A DNA stretch of 14,784 nucleotides from Flammula alnicola (taxonomy: Eukaryota > Basidiomycota > Agaricomycetes > Agaricales > Strophariaceae). Shown here in pieces: positions 1 through 9,258 of the stretch (within the stretch, counting starts at the first letter, position 1; each line of letters begins with the position of its first letter). The position numbers were made by a program, and so were the translations under genes. The notes beneath the pieces are model-generated. The model was not told where the DNA came from and did no database searches. It saw only the letters and a program-made list of their open reading frames with translations. The DNA lies in contig JADNRV010000742.1 in assembly GCA_015499995.1 (NCBI GenBank), positions 1 to 14,784 on the forward strand. Direction: 5' to 3'.

Positions 1-1674
1 TATTGGGATCAAACGAGATAATTTTGCTGTCTGGAAAGTAAAGTCTTCCCCCTTCTCCTATGTTCACTTTGCCAGTCATCAGATGTGCTTGGCGCACGGG
101 ACAGTCTCGATACATATGACCTGTCATATGACAATAGAAACAGTTCCTAGGCGCTTCTGGTGGCTGATAGCACATCATTGGAGGCGGTGGAGGCTGATAC
201 ATCCTCATAGGTGCTGGCTGGCATCTGCTGTGCCATCTTTGTCTGTTGATGAATACTATTTTTGAATTCATCTAACAACTGCTTCTGATTTCTCTCGCTA
301 GTTGTTATCCAATCTTTGAAGATGGAAAACTCCTGCTTGATACTCTCCAGCTCTTGTTGCACTGGAGCTAGCATCATGCTCTCCATTTTTATTCTGACAG
401 GAGGAACTAGGGGTAACTCATCTCGATCTCCTCCTGTGGATCCAGGATTTAACACCCAAGCTAGGTCCTCTGCAACTCGAATAAACTCGTCCAGCTGGTA
501 TCTGTCTTCTGCCCTAGCTGGTGGTGCAGTCGGCGCTGTTAATGTTCCTATGTTATTTCTGATTAAGAAATCCCACATGTCCTTTGACTGAGTTGCCTGT
601 ATATCTAGCTTGGCATATACTCAGTTTCGGAACTCTGGTGTGAGGCAATCCGCAAAGTATGCTACTAGCGTATGATTTGCTAACAACGTCAGCACTTCCG
701 CTAGTTTCTTGGCCTCGACTTAATGCTCTTTTGAATGTCAACAGCTCTGAGAGATCTGACTCTCCAATCCTCTGATTTTCTTTGCACACCTGTTTAAGGT
801 GTTTCAGAGAACCAGTAGATAGTCCTATAGCTTCGGGGTAGTCCTTAATGATATCTTTCTTGTAGTCGACATAGGTTTTTCCTACACCTGCACATGAGTC
901 AAAGGCCTGCCATTGTGCCTCTATTCTGGGCGATACATATCATCCAGCATATTTCTTTTTATTGGTTTCTGTTAAACCCATATTCCCTTTGAAACACTCC
1001 TCTAAGTCATCGAAATATCTCAACAACTCCTCTGGCCTGCTATCATCAAACTGAGGCACCCCCTTCTGATTCCTAGCTGGCATCGGCATGATGGGTGTAG
1101 TATCAGGTTTTCCTAGTTTCTTTTTAGCTAGCTCTACTCTCACAAAAGCCGCTGAGTATGTCTCCTGCTTTTCTGGTTGAGATTTTTGTTTCTGTTTTTC
1201 TTTGCTAGTGGATGGATGGCTATTCTCTTCTTTGTCTAGTCCTAATTCTAGTCCTAGCAGAATTTCCTTTGGTAACTCCTTTCCTAGTTCTGATTCACTA
1301 ACTTGGTCCCAATCTTCAGGTATTTTCTCATTTAGCAAGCTAGTTTCTTTCAAGCTTATCGAGAGGCTAGGTGACAGAGGTTCTGATTTTGCTGAACAGA
1401 ATTCTTCCATCTGAGGCTCTACAGATGCTCGGTTTTCACTAGTTTCTCCAACTGGCTCGTTTTGTTCTGCAATCGTGCTCAATTTTGGTGTATTACTCCT
1501 CCTCTTTCTTCTTTTCTTTCCTGGGTTTTCATTGGGTAGTCCCGGTAACTGACCAGCGGTTTGCGAGTTACGCGTACCTCTGGGTTTTGGCCCACTTTGT
1601 GAAGGTCCACTAGCTGGCTGCGTGGGTCTCGCCAATGATGACAGTGGATTGCTTGGCTTAGGCGCCATTTTCAC
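1..1674 (-). pseudogene. Decayed Ty3/gypsy-like gag, C-terminal end with CCHC knuckle
   Basis: Gag would form the particle of an LTR retrotransposon and bind its RNA. Translation from an ATG at 1672-1674 gives a Pro/Ser/Lys/Arg-rich N-terminus, an acidic middle, then a gag core whose segments PEELLRYFDDLEECF and IEAQWQAFDSC look like basidiomycete gypsy gags. A TGA at 940-942 interrupts the frame, which stays open after it. The frame shifts near 720, another TGA lies at 621-623, and a second shift lies at about 205-245. A CX2CX4HX4C zinc knuckle (codons 101-142) follows, then a GGRLYFPD-type tail open to the window edge. Protease, RT and integrase would lie left of position 1 and are not visible. 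Both TGA codons sit where Arg fits, as expected from CGA to TGA decay. Family level is fairly sure; the exact clade is not. Confidence 0.85.
101..142 (-). other. CCHC zinc-knuckle motif of gag
   Basis: Minus-strand codons spell CFYCHMTGHMYRDC, a perfect CX2CX4HX4C retroviral-type knuckle used by gag to bind nucleic acid. It lies in a different frame from the gag segment immediately upstream, so a frameshift separates them. Confidence 0.9.
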
Positions 1675-3400
1675 TGACTAGATGTGGTATTTTCGATTGA
1701 TTTCGCTTTTGCAAACATCCTCACTCAATTGTACCAGTTTTGTGTAATGCTATGAATTTCAAAGTTCCAATAAAATATGTTTCTGAACCACCCCTCATGG
1801 TGGGCTCCAGATGAGAGACCCGCTACGTGCTCAGCGACCTAAACAACACACACAACTGCAGAGCCAGATCCTAACCAGGTCGAGTGACACTCTACTAGCT
1901 TTAAAAATATGTAGTGTGCTTTGCTCCACAATGTCTATTTTGTTCAACTAGCTGACTTGTAGACAGTGCCTCGTGGTTCATTTAAGTGGGTATGAGGGAT
2001 TATTCAAATACATGTTTTATTGTAGTTTCAAGCCTTGTTTTCTCACAGGGATGAACAGTTTTATTGATTTTATGGGTTTTATTTGAGAGGAACTCTCTAG
2101 GACGCTGCTAGCTCAAATTTCGAAGTACTAGCTGCTCTGAAGCTTTGGGAACTCATCTGAAACTAAGGCTGCACTGTGCGCTACCTTCTGAACAATCTGC
2201 TAGCCCACTGTGGACTCTGTTTCTGACTCTTAGGCGCTCTCTTGGCCTCTAAGCACACTCTGACGTCTAAATTCTTGGACCTTGTCCTCAAGAACTTTCT
2301 CTTTATTTAACTAAGCCTTCTCTGGCTTCAAATGAACTCTATTGAAGTCAAACTGATCCTTTATTCGTCCTCTTTCTTACTAGACACTGCGTCTTAGCTC
2401 GAAATAAAACAGGAAAGAGATTGCTTAAGGTAACTAGCTATAGAAGTACATCTTTTATACTACAGCTATGTGTGGTTCTGGTATGCAAATAAAATAGAGT
2501 AAAACATTCTTATCTCGTGTAAATAATGCCTGCAGGCAATGGGTATAGGGTTGAGTATTCCAGGTGACCAGATAGCAGTCAAGGATTTGGAAATTCATCC
2601 CATTTCAGCATGCTAGGATGCTCCTGACTTCCGCGTACCATGCACATCATGTGTGCGTCTCAGCTAGCGGTGCCACTTTATTCCGGATCTGCGGCCATCA
2701 TTGATGCCAGTTCCTTCTTTCCTTTATCATCCTATTACCACTTTTGGTAGTCCCACAGGCAGTGAGTAGAGCATGCATCTAACTAACACATCCGCGTCTC
2801 GTGCGTTCCTCAGTAAGTCACAAGATACACTCACTAGTAGTCGACACATTCGCGTCTAGCTTTCACTAGCTGTGTCTCGTGCTCCTCGTTGTAGTATTTT
2901 GTAGCTAGCTGTTCAGCAATACACTGATTGTACTGAATTCACCGCGCTCTAATTCCAAAGCATCCAGAAGTCTTTTATTTTATTCCCCATGGTGTGTTTA
3001 TGCCTCACTAGTCATTTATGACTTATGCATTCTATATTTCACTGCCTGATAACTTTTAACTGTCTCCCGGCTTATCATACGGACTCAGCTAGTTCTGAAC
3101 CGCGTCTGATTACCATTGTCACAGGTTAGATGACAGCTAGTAGTCACCTAGCTAGGCCTTAGACTACTAACTTGGGTGCATTATAGTCTCTCTGTCTCGG
3201 TTATATTCTATAGGTAAAAGATGATATATTGCAAAATGCATGCGTGGCCAGTTTGCGGCCCTATCAGTGGCTAGCTCTGAATGGACTACTATTCTCCTTA
3301 CCTGGGCTATTTTTAGCACTTAGTAAAGCTTATACTGCAGTCTAAATGTTACAAGTCTGGACATTACAATGACAAGACTACTAAGGACTAGAGGAAACTA
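1675..3400 (-). mobile_element. Leader and probable 5' LTR of the gag element (ends unresolved)
   Basis: This stretch has no credible coding frame. It lies upstream of the minus-strand gag, where the untranslated leader, primer-binding site and 5' LTR should be. It shares with the gag a marked excess of CTAG (my hand count is about 43 from 1 to 3400) that stops near 3400, so I infer it belongs to the same element. The second LTR copy needed to fix the borders lies outside the window. I tested two possible primer-binding sites by eye and neither matches a normal tRNA 3' end. The right border near 3400 is only approximate. Confidence 0.45.
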
Positions 3401-4115
3401 TGCAAGATAACGAGGAATGCGCGGTTTAATAAAGACATTATTATTAGTAACTATTGAGATAATAGTCAATACATCTAATGAAGTGTACAGAAATAGGCGC
3501 CTTTCAGTAATATCTTAACCATCCGGCCTATACAGAATGGGCACGGGTCTCTAGATTAAAGAACGGACATCTAGGCACACTACAGGACAGGTCACATGTC
3601 ATTGCCGAAGCTCGGATCAGAGGGATACCAAATTGGGAACACATACCATATCGGGTAATAACTGGGTACAGGAAGATTTCCGGGGTGCATAGCTCGACAT
3701 AGCGAGATCCCAGATGCACGCTGAGGGTACCAAGATACCAGGTATAGAGGACAAAGGGTTACAACCCTAATCACGAGAATTATCTCGGACAGAACGTGCA
3801 TGGATTGCCCGAGCATCTCTGATGAGACATAGGCGCTTCTATGCTCCGTTCAGTCAATAACCAATGACAGGACAAGGTACTAATGAAAATGAAAGGTCAC
3901 AAGCCTGTATACCATGCAGTCGAGGAGGATTAAGTCTTAGGTGCTTAAGTTAGCCAAGCCGATGACAATCTGAGCTCCTGATCCAACCAAAAAGGCATGA
4001 TTGAGCAGACGAGCATGGAAACTGTACTCCACAAGGCCGCCGCTCGCGCACAAATGCCCATGAAATCTCTATATTCTCGTCATTGCATCTATGTAATAAT
4101 ATATCATCTCAGTAG

Positions 4116-4122
4116 TATATAA
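4116..4122 (+). promoter_or_regulatory. TATA box of putative LTR
   Basis: TATATAA followed after a few bases by GCAGCCCTGTAACACC. The arrangement matches a second TATA site at 9438-9444, which is followed by ACTCTGTAACC, and suggests two related LTR promoters. Confidence 0.4.
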
Positions 4123-4175
4123 GCAGCCCTGTAACACCATAGAATACAAGCAATTTACCACCCACGAGATACAAG

Positions 4176-4199
4176 CACTTAAGAGTTATATCTTAAGTG
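4176..4199. repeat. 9-bp perfect inverted repeat, 6-nt loop
   Basis: CACTTAAGA (4176-4184), loop GTTATA, TCTTAAGTG (4191-4199). It lies about 55 bases after the TATA box and would form a stem in a transcript from it. It may be part of an LTR terminator or packaging structure; no function is shown. Confidence 0.5.
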
Positions 4200-4403
4200 T
4201 TTCGCCTCTAAGTACTAAGTAGCTTCAAAGCGAGAAGTTCCATAATATAAAAGAAACCAAGTAATGATATTTACGAGCTGTTAAAGATAAGATCGCGAGC
4301 CTAAGTGGTTCACCAAGTTAAAGAAAGAGAGTTATAAGCCAAGCAACCTGTCTAAGTGACTTGTTCAAAACCTACCCTTTGTCAAAGGACATCTGGGGAC
4401 CTC

Positions 4404-4493
4404 GACTGTAGTGTCAGTAGATGAAGTGTCTATGCACCTCTGGCTATTGTTTAGGGACTGTAGTGTCAGCAGATAAGAAGTCTGTGCATCTCT
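4404..4493. repeat. 38-bp imperfect direct repeat
   Basis: Copies at 4404-4441 and 4456-4493 share GACTGTAGTGTCAG, then an AGAT-rich middle, and end in variants of TGTGCATCTCT. They are separated by 14 bases. Such duplications are common in LTR control regions, but the role here is unknown. Confidence 0.75.
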
Positions 4494-4620
4494 TTCCACA
4501 TGTAGAGTTTTTGAGACAAGTAAAGACAAGCAAAGGGCATAGAACCATCTTCTCAAAACAAGATCAGTTAGCAGTTTGTGCATAGAGCACTAGTTTCCGA
4601 GCATCAGTTAAGAACACAAC

Positions 4621-5156
4621 CCAGTCTATTAGACTTAAAATGACCCATTGGCTATTAACACATCTAAGGCCTTGCCTGAAACCATTACTTAGTTAGAAAT
4701 CTTCTTTTATCACAACCTTTCATCAGGTATCGATACTATAAAACTATTATCCTCCCCTTGGACGAACTAAGTCAACTAAACATTTGATTTGGGTGTTTGA
4801 AGCATAGACTAGTAGTATTAAAAGTGAAGCAGCTTAGATTTGATAGTGATCCTTTAATAGACATTACAGAGTCTATTAAACACGACTACTTGACTATCTA
4901 GGAAGTTCACACACACACCCTGCACTAAGCATCTTTAGCGGACTTTTGCAGATACTCTCAGCTAAGATCAGAGCTGTGCAGAGCCAGTTTTTACTGGGAC
5001 TCAGACTCCAAGTAGTCAATTATATCACTTGTCTTCTACAAATTTTTACCTCAAAAACAAAACAAAAACAAAACAAAAAATGCAACATTTGAGATTCAAA
5101 CGACTGAGGAATATAAATATTGCTGGCAGCTTGTACTACTGGGCCATTAATAGTTG
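4621..5156. other. Non-coding stretch, nothing recognised
   Basis: No plausible gene. It contains a short ACACACAC run near 4912 and a (CAAAA)n low-complexity run at about 5055-5082. It probably belongs to transposon debris on either side. Confidence 0.5.
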
Positions 5157-5267
5157 TGAACACTTAGCAAAGTGAACACTTTCAATGTGCATCATGCATC
5201 ACACCTCAGCCATGAACACTACCACCAGTGAACAGTTTGCATCATGTGTCACATGCTGTGAACACTT
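5157..5267. repeat. Degenerate TGAACACT repeat block
   Basis: TGAACA occurs at 5157, 5173, 5213, 5229 and 5259 within about 110 bases. Two occurrences are followed by related GCATCATG(C/T)(A/G)TCACA segments at 5189 and 5239, which points to a decayed tandem unit of about 50 bp. It may be the subterminal region of a DNA transposon whose end is not identifiable. Confidence 0.55.
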
Positions 5268-5700
5268 GGTCAAAATGGTACAGTACCTAGTGCCTGAAAG
5301 TCTGGTCCAGTCTAGTCTTTTGACCCCCAGAGCCTTAGACCAAGCCTGAAACCAGTCTATTGCAGTTCAAAGACTGCAAAAGACCACACAAAACTGAGGA
5401 AGACTGGTCTCGGTCCGTCTTTGCAGTCTTTAACTGGTCCGGACCAAAAATTAAAAAACTGGTTAAGACTGGCATAGACTGCACCTTTGGGCATTAATAA
5501 ACATTATTACCTAATATATAACCTTGAAATCAAGCACTAGAACATTAAAAATGGTTAAGAATTGAGTGAAATATGATTTAATTCTGCAAAGTCTACCAAT
5601 TCGGCCAAGATTTTACAGTTTTAACCATAACTTTGTCAAATTTCAACCATTTTTTACCTGCTCATGTGTAAGCCCGGCCATTCAGACTGACTTACCACAC

Positions 5701-5729
5701 ATGCGAGACACCTCTAACGCGTCTCGCAT
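5701..5729. repeat. 9-bp perfect inverted repeat
   Basis: ATGCGAGAC at 5701-5709 and GTCTCGCAT at 5721-5729, with an 11-nt loop, inside the MITE-like element. Confidence 0.7.
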
Positions 5730-5760
5730 CACGACAATTCCTTACTACATCACATGACAG

Positions 5761-5900
5761 CGATAGACAGAAGTTTTCGATCCGACCTTTGTTGCTCACT
5801 CTTCCTTACGACGAGCAACAAAGGTCAGTAGTATATTTATTTCCTCATGTACTCTTCCTTACGACGAGCAACAAAGCACCCACCGTTATCCTGTCTATCG
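5761..5900. repeat. Nested fold-back structure with internal hairpin and direct repeat
   Basis: An outer inverted repeat, CGATAGACAG (5761-5770) and CTGTCTATCG (5891-5900), encloses a perfect 14-bp hairpin, GACCTTTGTTGCTC (5784-5797) with GAGCAACAAAGGTC (5813-5826). The hairpin loop and its 3' arm (5798-5823) are repeated exactly as a 26-bp direct copy at 5851-5876. It may be a small fold-back element within the larger MITE, or a structured core of it. Confidence 0.75.
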
Positions 5901-6103
5901 GTCTGATCAGAGTGTTGGGCACCAGACACGGCGCCCTTCCATCATGGCCATTTTGACAGGGTTTATGAGGCGTATAAAATATTTCAGTTCAGACTGGTCT
6001 TAACTGCAAAGACCAGTTCACCAAGACTGGTCTTTTTGCGGTATTTTGTGGTCTTGGTCCGGTCTTTTGCCAGTCTTTTTCCAGTCTTGAGACTGGACTT
6101 CCA

Positions 6104-6745
6104 AGTACTAGTAATACCAGGAAAATCAGCTCATGCTAGCCTCAGGAAAGATTCTACATAAAACTAGACAAAATTACACATTTTTCCTGGGTCATTCCTG
6201 GTTATGGAATTTCCTGTCTAATAGGAAATATGTCATAATGTTAGTCATACCATTAATCTTTCCCAGTCAGACAAGGAAAACTTCCCTGAATGAAGAGTTA
6301 TCAAACCAGGAATTTTTTCAGGCTCTAGGGTTCACAGTGAAGGTGGAAGTCAAGATGAAGGCATGTCATAGGCTCTCACACATCAAAATGTGAAAAAAAT
6401 TTAAGTTGATCTAAAGCATATTATTATTTTTATTTTTGTCTACTGTCATCATTTTTGCAAATGGCTATAAATATATCCAAAATGCTTCAATGTGCATCAG
6501 AAATACAAACTGCTTGAATTCAGACTTGTGGTTGAATTATGAACTCAATGGCAATGCAATGCCCATCCATCTGTCTGTACTTCCAGTTATGATGTTCAAC
6601 ATAAGTAGTAAATTGATCCTGTCTTTTGGAAAGCTTGTGATAAGCTACTGTACTATTTCGATCAATTCGGCCATCACGCATCACACGACTGGTGGCCATG
6701 GCCAAAATCGGTTGCTTGTCCCACGTCACAGAGCGAGTGGCCAGC
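6104..6745. other. Non-coding stretch with many TTCCTG/CAGGAA motifs
   Basis: No convincing gene. Between about 6115 and 6320 CAGGAA, AGGAAA and their complements recur about eight times in both orientations, which resembles subterminal repeats of a DNA transposon. Short open frames here (for example 6133-6393 plus and 6520-6765 minus) show no family signature. The remainder is AT-rich. Confidence 0.4.
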
Positions 6746-6800
6746 GTTGAAAAACCATTGGTCAAAAGGTTGAAAAACCATTGATCAAAAGGTCGAAAAC
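6746..6800. repeat. 23-bp tandem repeat, about 2.5 copies
   Basis: Copies at 6746-6768 and 6769-6791 differ at one base (TTGGTC against TTGATC). A third partial copy starts at 6792 with GTCGAAAACCCTGAT. The block lies about 220 bases beyond the stop of the transposase gene, so it could mark that element's 3' end. Confidence 0.8.
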
Positions 6801-7018
6801 CCTGATTTTTTCGAGCCCTGCAGGTGCTTAGACTTTATTTGAGTTGAATATACAAGATTGGAATGAAGAGAGCACATTTTGAGCCTGAAAATCCACACTC
6901 AAGTCAGTCAAACAGTCAGACCAAAAAGAACCATGTAAATTATACTAAATCTAGTCATAGAGATACAGACAATCACTGAAGAAACCAAAAGACATAATAA
7001 AATTAACAAGAAGGTATT

Positions 7019-8061
7019 CTAGATGTCTTCGTCAGAGTTGTCATCGCCGTGCATCCAAAACGTCTTCGCACTGTGAAGTCAATTGGCTTGTTTATGTCAC
7101 TTCCCACACTCTAGTTCCTTATCGCCCCCATCAACAATCTCCACTTCTACCATTTCCACCACCTCATCAAACTGCTTAGTGAGCGTGTTCAAAACTATAC
7201 CACCATCCTCGCTGACAAGATAACCATCCATTGTTTTTGGTTTACCTGCAAGCTCCTGCACCAACACCTTCAACAGCACATCACTGTCATCAACGTGCCC
7301 TATTTCTTCATCAACAATGATGTCATCCTCAGGCTGCAGGATATTTTCAGGAGGGACCTCATCCTCGGATTGTTTAGTGGTGACTTCATTCCAAAAAATG
7401 GGGTCAGTTTGTTTGAGCTCACGAAGCCTCGCCCGAGCAGCAGTTCCAGTGACACATTCATAGGAGAGATTCCACCCTCTGAAAATGCAATGTTAGAAAG
7501 CCTAGCAAAATGTAAGTCCATATTTTCATTCAGGAAATCAATCACTAACCTTCTTTACTAGAGTCTCGTCACTTATCGCCTTGAAGGCATTCCATATCCA
7601 ATGCGTACTGTGATCACGTAGAGTAGGCAGTCTGCTGTCAATGCTAATGAGCTCGCTTTTTGTGTCGATTTGTTCCAAAACTTCAGACACAATGTCTTCA
7701 TGGTAAGTCCTCTTTATGGACAGCTTCAATGGTCTCTGAATTCTGACATCGCAGGGCTGCACGACTCCGGTACAACCTCCAGGAACAAAGTCAAGAATAA
7801 TGTTCAGATGGAAGTGCCTCATCCAGAGCCTGAACTCTTCAGATCGATGCACAGACCAGACGTCAATTGTCCACAATGATTTCTGGGAAGGAGGTAGACC
7901 AAGCTTGGACTTTGCTCCCTCGAAATAAGGTGCGAGAATCTTATCGACAAATGAATGCATGGTTTCATGATTTGACCAATATGTTGTTGTTCCAGACTCC
8001 TCCAGGAGAAACCCAGCATCGATGAGCTCGAAGTAATGTGGGAATTTGGAAGATGGACGAG
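7019..8061 (-). pseudogene. DDE transposase C-terminal half with second and third catalytic Asp
   Basis: This is the continuation of the transposase beyond the nested insertion. The frame resumes at 8061 and reads through AGFLLEESGTTTYWS and LAPYFEGAKSKLGLPPSQKS. The second catalytic Asp is in TIDVWSVHRSEEF (codon 7862-7864, residue 973) and the third in VQPCDVRIQ (7748-7750, residue 1011). A 48-nt intron (7502-7549) leads to the last exon, whose start reads AF-stop-HC before WNLSYECVTG; the TAA at 7493-7495 stands where these transposases have an ordinary residue. An acidic tail follows, with TGA at 7097-7099 and 7079-7081, and a likely authentic end in GDDNSDEDI-stop at 7019-7021. Confidence 0.88.
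7502..7549 (-). other. Intron 4 (48 nt, phase 0)
   Basis: GTTAGT donor and GCTAG acceptor, joining ETLVKK to AF. A nearby later CAG acceptor was rejected because it breaks the frame and drops conserved residues. Confidence 0.8.
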
Positions 8062-8063
8062 AG

Positions 8064-8080
8064 CATCAGGAAAACCCTAA
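8064..8080 (+). repeat. Left 17-bp terminal inverted repeat
   Basis: CATCAGGAAAACCCTAA, identical to the complement of 9718-9734. It includes a telobox-like AAACCCTAA. Confidence 0.9.
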
Positions 8081-8634
8081 TCGGCAACTTTCGGCAAAAC
8101 GGCCCAAATTGGCACCACTAAGCGAAATTTAGGCAATCAAATGTCTAATTAGACAGAGTAGCTCGAATAATTGACAAAAATTTTGCATAATCAAGCCCGA
8201 TTTTGACTAACTCTAAGTTCATTCCCTTGCATATCAGTAAAATTGACGCTTTCACTTTTGGACAACCTTTTGATGAGCTTTTCGGAACTCTTTCATGACT
8301 TCTAAGCCTGGAAATACTTGTGAATAGTAATGGGAAATGTACTCTATTGTTTAAATGGTGATACACATTTTGCAGGTAGTACATAGGGTATAGATATTGA
8401 ATAGGGTATAGAGCAAATGCAATGATGAACCAGAAAGTCGAGACGAGAAGTTGCTTAAGTTCTTTCAAACTCCGAGGCACATGACTATGTTGACACGTCG
8501 TTCGAAATTTCAGTTCAACTTGTTTCCTCACTCCCATCTTCCTCCTCCTCCTTTCACCCTGCTTCGATGTATTGCTGCCAACAACTCCAAAAAGGTGGTT
8601 CTATCGCTTCTTTGGTACCTTATACTAATCAAGA

Positions 8635-9120
8635 AATTACAGGCAAGATGCAGCCAGGGCTTGGCCAGGGCCCGCCCTCCACGATGGCCCGAAGAAGTTG
8701 AGGATGCCCCCAACAAGCCTCAACCAGCACCCTCACCCTCTATGTCAATCTCGACTGTGAGTGCATGCTAGGTATGTGCCCAGTGCCGTGCGCTTCAACA
8801 AGACCCAGATGTGGTGTGCATCTCGCAAACGGGGACATCAGGGATGCCCAGTGGCCAACACTATGTGATGCGAGAGGTGAGTAGGGCAACAGTCAATGTG
8901 GGCAAGAGCTAGGTGATGCTTACCAACTGTTTTCAGTGGAGTGGACATTTCTTACACCCCCGACGGGTACAACTAGAGCAAGCGGCCATTGTGGACATGC
9001 ACAGGGACCAAGTCGGCAGCTAGGGAGGCGACATTGTGCGGAAGAGTGGGCATGAAGGGCGTTGTGGTATGGCGATAGAACCTATATTGAGTTAAGCATG
9101 ATATCAGTTGCTTATACACT
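8635..9120 (+). pseudogene. Intron-bearing coding fragment of unknown origin
   Basis: Not recognised. Inside the nested element a plus-strand frame from about 8641 reads RARPPRWPEEVEDAPNKPQP, then a TAG at 8768-8770, then CAQCRALQQDPDVVCISQTG, to MRE at about 8876. A canonical 60-nt intron follows at once (GTGAGT at 8877 to TTTTCAG at 8936). The same frame then continues WSGHFLHPRRVQLEQAA to a TAG near 9020. A second possible acceptor, ATTACAG, precedes 8641. The two Cys pairs could be part of a zinc-binding motif, but no family is claimed. It may be a host gene piece captured by the element. Confidence 0.35.
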
Positions 9121-9258
9121 TGTATACTCACCATAGTCAGTTGACACCCATGATGGTCACTGCACCGCTATCAATACCGAGGCTGACCAGCGACAGGGAT
9201 GACTCCGAATGAGCCAACATTTTTTGTCCAGAACAAACCAGTCATCTGAGTCCCCCAA

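Larger units (their letters stand above)
3480..4620 (+). mobile_element. LTR-like non-coding region with TATA box and U5-type repeats
   Basis: No coding frame is convincing. The plus strand carries TATATAA at 4116-4122, followed by a run rich in CTGTAACACC and ACAAGCAA, which resembles the promoter and R region of fungal LTRs. A 9-bp perfect inverted repeat (4176-4184 and 4191-4199) and a 38-bp direct repeat (4404-4441 and 4456-4493) lie downstream. CTAG is at background level, so this is probably a different element from the gag one. No TG...CA ends or target duplication could be assigned, so solo LTR or LTR remnant is an inference. Confidence 0.35.
5295..6103. mobile_element. MITE-like element with GACTGG-rich inverted ends
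   Basis: The two ends are inverted relatives: the left end begins TGAAAGTCTGGTCCAGTC at 5295 and the complement of the right end begins TGGAAGTCCAGTC at 6103. About 130-170 bases at each side are packed with GACTGG/CCAGTC and GCAAAAGACC motifs in mirrored order. That pattern of subterminal repeats is typical of hAT-type and related non-autonomous elements. There is no transposase inside. A candidate target duplication, AGTACCTAGT (5282-5291) against AGTACTAGT (6104-6112), has a one-base gap and does not abut the left end exactly, so the superfamily is left open. Confidence 0.6.

Noticed and set aside
1720..1830. Primer-binding-site candidates for the gag element (TGGTACAATTGAG and TGGAGCCCACCATG on the minus strand)
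   Set aside because: The implied tRNA 3' ends do not resemble tRNAs I know, and the LTR end next to them is not fixed.
1790..1850. Hammerhead-like ribozyme core around GATGAGAGACC
   Set aside because: The required CTGATGAG and GAAA core elements with matching stems are not present.
6133..6750. Plus-strand frames of 86 and 104 codons and a minus-strand frame of 81 codons
   Set aside because: No conserved motif, AT-rich repeat background, and overlap with a tandem repeat at one end.
8064..8080. Telomere-associated sequence
   Set aside because: Only a single CCCTAA occurs at each terminal repeat; there is no tandem array.
8145..8537. 130-codon minus-strand open frame in the nested element
   Set aside because: Composition and content look random, it crosses the element's subterminal repeats, and no family signature is visible.
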